From the NCBI RefSeq assembly GCF_015291705.1, contig NZ_CP030050.1, positions 2,852,001 through 2,916,000 of the forward strand: a DNA stretch of 64,000 nucleotides. Reading direction: 5' to 3'. This DNA is from Bradyrhizobium arachidis (GTDB lineage Bacteria; Pseudomonadota; Alphaproteobacteria; Rhizobiales; Xanthobacteraceae). Position 1 is the stretch's first letter. The number at the start of each line of letters is the position of its first letter. The notes under the pieces are model-generated. The model worked only from the letters and a program-made list of their open reading frames with translations. It ran no database searches and was not told the DNA's origin. The position numbers and the translations under genes are program-made. Of the stretch, positions 58,017-64,000 are shown piece by piece.

Positions 58017-58094
58017 CCGAAAATATGGTCGTCGCGCCCGGTCAATTCGACCGACACCACCCTCTGGCAGCATGCAGAACTTTCGGGTTCGAGA

Positions 58095-58184
58095 GACTAG
58101 TCCTGAGACTAGTCGCCCTACGGTATGCGACTAGGCTTACGACTAGTCCAATGACTAGTCCTACGACTAGTCATTGGACTAGTC
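58095..58184. repeat. GACTAGTC palindrome array, 12-bp period
   Basis: GACTAGTC occurs at 58095, 58107, 58141, 58153, 58165 and 58177, with a degenerate copy (GACTAGGC) at 58129. Four of the copies are spaced exactly 12 bases apart. 58141-58160 and 58165-58184 are exact reverse complements across a CTAC loop, giving a 20-bp perfect stem. The array lies between convergent genes. Confidence 0.9.
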
Positions 58185-58246
58185 TTGGCGTTGCCGTTCG
58201 TGGAGGCACGTCATGGTGGCCAATGACGTGAAATAGATTAATCTTG

Positions 58247-59233
58247 CTAGATCCGGATTGAAAACCGGTCGAGCGACGTGATTGCCCGGCACACGATGCC
58301 CATGTCGTCCTTCTGAAAAATTTGCTTCCGAAGGAAATCGAGTTCGACGCCGGTGTCGTCGACGTCCACATACCAGGACTTGGGACGGCCGTCGGTACCG
58401 TCATTCCATCGATAGCCACGCTGCTTGAGAGTGTCTTTCAGCGCGAACGGTGCGCCGTCAGCCCAGATGCGGTGCTGCGGGCGCCGGGCGCGATCGAGCA
58501 GGGCAGTCATCCCGGACTGCTCGGTGCCGGGAAGATCAAGTGCCAAAATCTCAAGGACTGCGTGGCAGTCATCCAGTGCACGATGCGCATCGTGAAACAG
58601 GCCACATTCCGCAAGCAGGTAGGCGAGGCGGGCGCCGCTGAGGCCATGAGCCTTCCAGTCGATCCCGGTCGCCGAGCAGGCCCAGTGACAGTTCGCAAAG
58701 AGCGGCCAGTGCCGTTCGGCGACTTTGCGGTCGAAGGCGGCATTGTGAGCAATCACGATGTGCGCGTCCGCCACGAATTGCTCGAGCGCTGCGCCATCGA
58801 TTTGGTGGCCTCCGACCATCTCGTCCGTGATGCCGGTCAGGGCGGTGATGGCGGGCTCGATCGGTGCTGACGGCTGTTGGAATGCCTGGAAGGTGTCGAT
58901 GATGGAGGTGATCCGGTCGTCGGCATAGCCGAACTTGATGGCGGCAATCTCGATGACCTCATTGCGCGTGGTGTCGAGGCCCGTCGTTTCGAGGTCGATG
59001 ATCAATCCGATTCGGTCGGTCGCGGACCGAGGCGCAGGAGTCCGTGGAACCAGGCGGCGCAGGATCTTGTAGTTGCCGGTGGCCTCGAGTGCGCGCGCCA
59101 TCGTCTCGGTTGTATTGGCATCCGTGGGCAGAGCAACCTCCTGCGAGCCCGGCACTGCGGGAGTGACCTTGACTAGAGGATTCGTCGGTTGCTTCCAAGG
59201 CAGGCCGAACGGTGTGCTTGATCGCTTGTACAT
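58247..59233 (-). CDS. DEDDh 3'-5' exonuclease (DnaQ-like) with C-terminal extension
   Basis: 328 residues. The exonuclease core has IIDLETTGLD (Asp80, Glu82), HNAAFDR (Asp168) and HRALDD (His217, Asp221), the complete DEDDh set. The N-terminal 70 residues are unassigned. The C-terminal about 75 residues (APFALKDTLKQRGYRWNDG and DGRPKSWYVDVDD) form a small extra domain sometimes seen with such exonucleases. It starts 14 bases after the AAA+ gene stop, so it is the last gene of the minus-strand operon. Likely degrades DNA or RNA ends. Confidence 0.85.
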   Translation of the reverse strand: MYKRSSTPFGLPWKQPTNPLVKVTPAVPGSQEVALPTDANTTETMARALEATGNYKILRRLVPRTPAPRSATDRIGLIIDLETTGLDTTRNEVIEIAAIKFGYADDRITSIIDTFQAFQQPSAPIEPAITALTGITDEMVGGHQIDGAALEQFVADAHIVIAHNAAFDRKVAERHWPLFANCHWACSATGIDWKAHGLSGARLAYLLAECGLFHDAHRALDDCHAVLEILALDLPGTEQSGMTALLDRARRPQHRIWADGAPFALKDTLKQRGYRWNDGTDGRPKSWYVDVDDTGVELDFLRKQIFQKDDMGIVCRAITSLDRFSIRI

Positions 59234-59247
59234 GGCGCTGTCCTCAA

Positions 59248-60921
59248 TCAGTTGCGGATCGCACTGGCGTCGCGATCGCGCAAGATGACCTCGACGAGCC
59301 GGCGCAGATTGCGGACTGAGCCGCCGACCCAGGCGGATGCAATGGCCGCGTACTCGTCGCCGTCGAGGGGGGCGATCCAGCTGGCGTTGAGACCGCGGTC
59401 GCGGGCGAGGTCAACGAGGACGGCCGGCAACAAGGCATCGAGATGGTCGCGAGATGGGAGGGCCAACTCGAGGACGCGGAAGCGGTCGAGCAAAGGGCGG
59501 GGCAGAGCCGCCACGCTATTGGCGGTGGCCAAGTAACTGATTTGGGATAGGTCGACATTTTTTTGGAAGAATGGATCAGGGTAGCGGAAGCTTGTCTCAG
59601 TCTCGAGCATCCCGAGCAAGCAATCCCAGAGCCGACCGATGCCGTCGATACGATTGCCTCCGCCCGTGCCGCCGGCCTTCTCCAGCTCATCCAGCAGCAC
59701 CATCGGATTGGCGTGGCCGGCGCGAGCGATGGCGAGGAGAGGATGGCAAGGCTCGGCAGAACTCCAGCGGCGGTCGGTCCCCCCGAACGCCGCGTCAGAT
59801 CGGGAAGAGTCCGTGCGCCAGCACGATACCGACAGACACTCAGCGAGACGGCGTGCGATCAGGGACTTGCCTCCGCCGGGCTGCCCCCAGATTATGGTTG
59901 GGCGTACAAGGACGGTCGGTCGGCCAATGAGATCAGAGAGCACGCTGTCGATCACGTTCCGAGCGTGAGGAAACTCGAACAGCAGAATCTTGCGGACCTC
60001 TTCGAGAGGCGGCGGCGCGACCAAGGGCAGGGCTTTGTTGACGATGCCCTCGAACTGAGGGAGCAACTCCTTGAGCCTGGCGTTCTTCATCTCCGTCTTG
60101 TTCAGCTGCACGATCAAGCGGTGATGCTGTCCAGACGCCGACGAGAGAGGGGCAGGCGCTTGTGGTGCTGACTGATCGTCGGCGTCTGCATCTTCGTCCC
60201 TTTGGTTGGCAGCTCGCGCTTCCAGCCTGGCCCGCATGGCCTCCTCGGCGGCTGCAACCCGGTGGGGCGCGGTGTGATCGCCAAGGGTGCTTGCATGGTT
60301 TGCGGCAACCAGACCGGATCGCTGGTAGCGACCCAGACGATGCCGCAGAGCAGGGATCATGGCCCAGCCGATGCAGAAGCTCTCGATTTCGGCGGCAAGC
60401 TTCACATCGATGTCGTCCGGCAACCGGCCGAGGGCGTTCATCAACGTCTGCGTGACGCGCCGGTAGTCACCAGAGCTGGCCAGATCCTTTTGCATCGGAA
60501 GGCTAAGCAAACGGACGCAGTCGGCGATATGCCTAAGTTCGGGAGCGTCGTCGGCGACGGCATACCGGTCGAGCTCCTTGGCCAAGGCCAGCGCAGTGGC
60601 TGGATCGTCAGTGGTCGCGAACACTGCGGTCAGGGGCAAGCCAGGATGCAGCGCCTCGACGTCGGCGACGAGACGATCATGCACGTCCCGGTTCCCATGG
60701 TTGATGAGGAGCGCAACCCGCAAGATGCGGGGCAGGTCCTTAAGCCTCTCGTCGAGGTCGGTAGCGTCGGCCGCGGCCCCGGTCAGGATGATGCCGTCGT
60801 CGACGATCGGCAGATCGATGACGTCGTCCACGACACCATCGATGGAAGCGCTCTCGTTCGGCTCCGTCTTGGAGGGCGCCGCGGCGTCGGTGGTCTTGAT
60901 CGATTTGGGCTTCTTGCTCAT
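59248..60921 (-). CDS. AAA+ ATPase of Lon type without protease domain
   Basis: 557 residues. The C-terminal half carries Walker A GQPGGGKS (346-353), Walker B MVLLDE (407-412), sensor-1 ATAN (465-468), the arginine finger in RPLLDRFRVLEL (about Arg480) and sensor-2 GGSVRNLR (533-540). These segments resemble the Lon ATPase, but no serine-lysine protease domain follows. The N-terminal 340 residues are unassigned. Its start overlaps the stop of the upstream gene by four bases. It is probably the motor of the operon. Confidence 0.85.
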   Translation of the reverse strand: MSKKPKSIKTTDAAAPSKTEPNESASIDGVVDDVIDLPIVDDGIILTGAAADATDLDERLKDLPRILRVALLINHGNRDVHDRLVADVEALHPGLPLTAVFATTDDPATALALAKELDRYAVADDAPELRHIADCVRLLSLPMQKDLASSGDYRRVTQTLMNALGRLPDDIDVKLAAEIESFCIGWAMIPALRHRLGRYQRSGLVAANHASTLGDHTAPHRVAAAEEAMRARLEARAANQRDEDADADDQSAPQAPAPLSSASGQHHRLIVQLNKTEMKNARLKELLPQFEGIVNKALPLVAPPPLEEVRKILLFEFPHARNVIDSVLSDLIGRPTVLVRPTIIWGQPGGGKSLIARRLAECLSVSCWRTDSSRSDAAFGGTDRRWSSAEPCHPLLAIARAGHANPMVLLDELEKAGGTGGGNRIDGIGRLWDCLLGMLETETSFRYPDPFFQKNVDLSQISYLATANSVAALPRPLLDRFRVLELALPSRDHLDALLPAVLVDLARDRGLNASWIAPLDGDEYAAIASAWVGGSVRNLRRLVEVILRDRDASAIRN

Positions 60922-61508
60922 GCGTCGCCCTTGTTCAGGTACTGTTCGAACGCAGACAGCAAGATGACCCCTGCTTCACCGAACTTGTCCGGCTCGTCGG
61001 AGTGCCGCTCGCCGAAGGCGAGCCAGGCGGCTGCGAGGTCGCTCGTATGCTGGTGCCCGACGTCGGTGAGGCCGATGATTTGCGCCAACACCAACGCCGG
61101 CGCGGCGTTGCCCTCCAGCGCGATGGACATGAGCGCCGTCATCGTGATGTCGACGGGCGTCGTGATCTCCTCGACCGGCATCAACCCCAAGGCGGCGTCG
61201 ATCGCCGCGGTGGCGTCGCCGCGCATTGCGGCCACGAGATCGTCGCCACCACGGAGCACGGCGATCCCCCTGATGGTGCTGACCAACAGCAGGCGCTCGG
61301 TGTCGCCGAACGCTTGCGGCGGCAACCGTCGCCACCACGCCAGCGGCGGGTAGTTGTCGGCCACGAAGGGCCAGCGGACCGAACTCCTTGACCTAGCCGG
61401 ATTGCTGGCTGGGACAAGCTCGCCATGGCCGGTGTTCACGATGTTGCTGTTCTTGGGGGCCGTTTCGAGCCGGAGCTGGCACTCCGGCTGCTCTGTGACG
61501 TCTGCCAT
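60918..61508 (-). CDS. Hypothetical protein of the nuclease/ATPase operon
   Basis: 196 residues, not recognised. The N-terminal 45 residues are polar; the rest looks helical, with WWRRLPPQAFGDTERLLL, ITMTALMSIALEGNAAP and AWLAFGERHSDEPDKF. No catalytic motif is seen. It begins 10 bases after the GIY-YIG stop and overlaps the AAA+ start by four bases, so the three are almost certainly co-translated. A structural or regulatory partner of the ATPase is possible. Confidence 0.72.
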   Translation of the reverse strand: MADVTEQPECQLRLETAPKNSNIVNTGHGELVPASNPARSRSSVRWPFVADNYPPLAWWRRLPPQAFGDTERLLLVSTIRGIAVLRGGDDLVAAMRGDATAAIDAALGLMPVEEITTPVDITMTALMSIALEGNAAPALVLAQIIGLTDVGHQHTSDLAAAWLAFGERHSDEPDKFGEAGVILLSAFEQYLNKGDA

Positions 61509-61518
61509 CTGACTGCTC

Positions 61519-62448
61519 CTACGCCACGCTCAGCATCGGCTGCGAGAGGCGGGGCGTGACCCACCGGTAGGCATCGCGCGAGCCGGTGACGACCTTGGCC
61601 GCCGACGACGCAGAGTCGAACTGCACGGCCACGCAGAGGCGTTCCCGGTCCGCAAGACCCGGAATGGCCATCAGCGCTCCGGCGGCCCGCAGCTTGCTGC
61701 GGTCCTCGTCGATCCAATCCCAGGCGGTCGGATTGATGTCGGTACGGACCTCCGAGCCGGCCAGGACCACAAAGCCCCGCTGGCTTTCATATCCACGCGC
61801 CCACAGGCCGGTGTAGGAGAGTTCGAGCTGCCCGCTGATGGGAGCGACACCGATGACGTCGATCTCCATGGTGCCGGCCGGGCCCGCCGTGTCGACGGTT
61901 GCGGAGCCAGAGCGGCGCTGGCTCGCGAAGTTGGACTTGAACGCACGGCAACCCGCATCGAAGAGCAGCGACTGGCTCTGCTGGAGGAACACGTCGAGCG
62001 AGGCGCTCTCATGCTCATCAGCCTCCGGAAGCTGCGGGTTGGTGCCCTTAATCACGTCGACCAGATTTGCCTGCAAGGCGAGATGGGTCAGGTGATACTG
62101 GAAGTAGACGGCCGCGGTCGAATTGAACCGTCGCTTCCCCTCGCTGCCGACGCCCGTGACGACATAGGCCTCACGCGCGAAGTTCTTGTCGCTGTCGCGG
62201 ATATGGGCAGCCAGCCTGCTATGGACGTCACTGGTCTCGCCAATGTAGACGGAGCCGTGATCGGCGAGGATGTAGCAGGCAGGCACCGGCTGCATCCGCA
62301 CCTCGCGCGCCGTCTTCCAGGGGAAGCACGACACGGTGATGGACGAGGTCTTGTCGTGAACCTCACGGTAGCCCTCGGTGCCGCCCGCCGGGCGGTAGAT
62401 CGTAATGGTCCGAGCCAGCGGCGTCGGGTTGTCGGAAAGCACGGTCAT
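61519..62448 (-). CDS. GIY-YIG domain protein
   Basis: 309 residues from ATG 62448 (MTVLSDNPTPLAR), with an AGGAGAGAG ribosome site; the frame is open to 62592 but that part lacks coding character. A GIY-YIG nuclease core is visible near 60-90: ACYILADHGSVYIGETSDVH with the paired Y motifs, then the helical RLAAHIRD with the conserved Arg. The C-terminal 200 residues are unassigned (FVVLAGSEVRTDINPTAWDW). Family members cut DNA as endonucleases. First large gene of the operon. Confidence 0.75.
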   Translation of the reverse strand: MTVLSDNPTPLARTITIYRPAGGTEGYREVHDKTSSITVSCFPWKTAREVRMQPVPACYILADHGSVYIGETSDVHSRLAAHIRDSDKNFAREAYVVTGVGSEGKRRFNSTAAVYFQYHLTHLALQANLVDVIKGTNPQLPEADEHESASLDVFLQQSQSLLFDAGCRAFKSNFASQRRSGSATVDTAGPAGTMEIDVIGVAPISGQLELSYTGLWARGYESQRGFVVLAGSEVRTDINPTAWDWIDEDRSKLRAAGALMAIPGLADRERLCVAVQFDSASSAAKVVTGSRDAYRWVTPRLSQPMLSVA

Positions 62449-62681
62449 GGGTGGTCTCTCTCCTGTTTGGTGAGAGATCGCGACGCCGACGTTGCAGGGA
62501 CTTGATCTCGGATGCGTTGCCTTCGCCCGCGCTGCGGGCGGTGAGCATCGCCGCCATGGCTTCGGTCGGCGCGAGCGCCGAGCACGCAGCATGCGTGCTC
62601 GCTTTCGCGCGAGACCGTTACCTCAGACCGTCCGCTGGGCCGCGCAAGGACGCGCCGCCTACGTCGGCTTCGAGATCCGGT

Positions 62682-62954
62682 CTAGTCGATGGAAGAGGGA
62701 GTAGTGGTGTAGGTGCCGCTGTGGCCGGCCTTCCGACGGATGGAGTTATGCTCCGGAATCCGGCGCCGGAGATCGACGTTCTCGCCGACGTAGGAGATGC
62801 CCGCCAGCACGAAGGGCGTGGGCATGGACAAGGTGTCCTTGAGGTACGGGGCCGGAAAGTAGGCGATCTTGAAGGTGCCCACCTTGTTGTCGTGAGACGG
62901 CGAGGGGAACTGGGGCGGGGACGCCGAATCGGCGCTATACTGGCTCTTAGCCAT
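62682..62954 (-). CDS. Small protein with a GIY-YIG-like half motif
   Basis: 90 residues. The segment GISYVGENVDLRRRIPEHNS (about 53-72) strongly resembles the YIG...RxxxH half of a GIY-YIG domain, but the first GIY strand is replaced by SMPTPFVLA. The N-terminus is low complexity. It is 233 bases upstream of the GIY-YIG gene on the same strand. It may be a partner or a degenerate domain. Function unknown. Confidence 0.55.
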   Translation of the reverse strand: MAKSQYSADSASPPQFPSPSHDNKVGTFKIAYFPAPYLKDTLSMPTPFVLAGISYVGENVDLRRRIPEHNSIRRKAGHSGTYTTTPSSID

Positions 62955-63310
62955 AGCTGACTCCTCAGAAGTCGGTTGTGGTCAGGCCGTCGTTTGGTGC
63001 TTCCAACACCGGCGGCGGCCGCCTTCGTACGTATTGCGAAGGCCTCCCTCGCGACCAATTGCGAAGGGTACTACAGATATGGGGTGGCGCCGTTCAGGAT
63101 GCAACTTTCGCGAACGCTCCCGCCACAGTTATGGTTAAGACGACCTTATTCCTGTGAGCTGTCGAGGGGGCCTTCCGAGGTAAACGTCGTTGCAAGATGA
63201 TGATGCCGACGTAGGCGACCTGCAGAGAGGCTAGAGGCGTCCACAGATGTGGTTCGATCGTGGTTCATGATGGCGTCGGCGCCTCCGTTCTCTCGGACGT
63301 CGCCCTCAGC
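62955..63310. other. Stretch without recognisable gene
   Basis: No coding signal is apparent. The promoter of the minus-strand operon probably lies near its left end, but no convincing -10/-35 pair could be picked. Confidence 0.45.
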
Positions 63311-63545
63311 CTAGCTCCGGAAGAAGGCTAAGAGGTCGGCGTTGATCGTGGCCGCGTCGGTCGTTGGCGCGCCGCGCGGAAAGCCCTGGTACGTTTTCAG
63401 CGCGCCGTTCCTCAGCAGCTTTGCCGACAACGGCAAGGAATCCGGGTACGGAACGATCTGGTCATCGTCACCGTACATTACTAGCACGGGTTGCTGAGCT
63501 TCTTGAGATCACGGGTAGAGTCGGTCTGGGAGAAGGAGTCTTGAA
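63311..63545 (-). pseudogene. Alpha/beta hydrolase (chloroperoxidase-like) C-terminal fragment
   Basis: The minus strand preserves a C-terminus of the non-haem chloroperoxidase-like family: LVMYGDDDQIVPYPDSLP, then SAKLLRNGALKTYQGFP and TINADLLAFFRS followed by a stop. The preceding SFSQTDSTRDLKKLSNP is in a different frame, so a frameshift separates the two parts. The N-terminal half with the serine nucleophile is missing. A remnant gene. Confidence 0.7.
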
Positions 63546-63629
63546 GGCGACAAGCTACGAGCAGCTCGTGGCTTCCGTGATCTGGTCGTCTGCCGTTGCT
63601 CTCTTGGTTCTTCCGGCCATCGTCTGATT

Positions 63630-63956
63630 GTGCCGGCGATTCCGCAGACGTCCGCCGCGTCCGGGCCTCGACGCCGCCCGGTGACCAATACAACGATTGA
63701 GCTTCGCCCGTCGGACAAAGACCTAACTGCCGAAATTCGAGCGGGCATGAGACGGATCACGGATCTACTTTCCGTTGCGATCAAGCACGGTCAGTCCAGC
63801 GGCGAAGTTGCCTCTGACCTTGGTCCGGCTGATGCAGCTCTTTTTCTCTAGCGCTTCGGGCAGGGGTTGCGCGTGACTGGACGGATCGCCAAGCTCGCCG
63901 ATCTGGAAAGAACCGTTGACGTTGCCTTGAGAGAAATTCTTCCACTTGCTCGGTGA
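63630..63956 (+). pseudogene. TetR-family regulator C-terminal fragment with in-frame stop
   Basis: The translated segment VTNTTIELRPSDKDLTAEIR, then LLSVAIKHGQSSGEVASDLG and AALFL, is followed by TAG at 63849, after which RFGQGLRVTGRIAKLADLER and TVDVALREILPLAR continue in the same frame to a TGA. This matches the C-terminal ligand-binding half of a TetR/AcrR regulator. The helix-turn-helix half is missing. It appears non-functional unless the stop is a sequencing error. Confidence 0.68.
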
Positions 63957-64000
63957 CGTCGTTTATGTTGGAGACTTGTGCGTCGGTCTGGCTCAAGTCT

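Noticed and set aside
58095..58184. CRISPR array
   Set aside because: The repeats are 8-bp palindromes with 4-base gaps, not 25-40 base repeats with unique spacers, and no cas genes are near.

Overview
The window looks like a chromosomal segment of a Bradyrhizobium-type alphaproteobacterium. The grounds are a GC-rich sequence with strong G/C third positions, the mix of housekeeping genes (pdxH, fabI, aroC, dxs, xseB, clpS, tlyA), and families of intergenic palindromes typical of that group. The species cannot be fixed from the sequence alone.

Positions 1-36 kb are mostly core genome. They hold a methyltransferase/SDR/pdxH unit, a DnaJ-like co-chaperone, an ECF sigma/anti-sigma pair, fabI with a histidine phosphatase, aroC, and a class III nucleotide cyclase. 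The dxs operon (deacetylase-like protein, xseB, dxs, deoxyribosyltransferase, tlyA, rRNA methyltransferase) and genes for fatty-acid metabolism and transport follow. Two embedded units stand out. At 9.85-11.34 kb a small peptide gene with repeated F-x-R/K-G motifs precedes a radical SAM/SPASM maturase; this is a candidate cyclophane (triceptide) RiPP system. At 15.3-17.8 kb, on the minus strand, a fluoride riboswitch with an intrinsic terminator precedes an MFS transporter, two CrcB channel subunits and a DUF190 protein. A 49-bp copy of the 3' end of the cyclase gene lies 4.3 kb further on, so the RiPP unit and an FAD enzyme/binding-protein pair are bracketed by a direct repeat.

At 36.04 kb is an intact tRNA-Gln (UUG). 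Its last 49 bases recur at 44.80 kb, bounding an 8.7-kb island that carries an SGNH hydrolase, a membrane alpha/beta hydrolase, a methyltransferase, small exported proteins, a Rap1a/Tai-like protein, a B12-binding radical SAM protein and a truncated lipid A acyltransferase. Right after the second copy comes a tyrosine recombinase, so a second element probably sits in tandem at the same site.

Positions 44.9-64 kb are accessory DNA. They hold a 2,049-residue protein with an Mrr-like nuclease motif and a PIN-like region, a complete IS66 element with perfect 8-bp target duplications, and a protein of unknown function. Next is a striking array of GACTAGTC palindromes at 12-bp spacing, then a minus-strand operon encoding a small protein, a GIY-YIG protein, an unknown protein, a Lon-type AAA+ ATPase without protease and a DEDDh exonuclease. 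The last kilobase holds decayed gene fragments. The giant protein and the nuclease/ATPase operon look like genome-defence or DNA-processing systems that I cannot assign to a described type.
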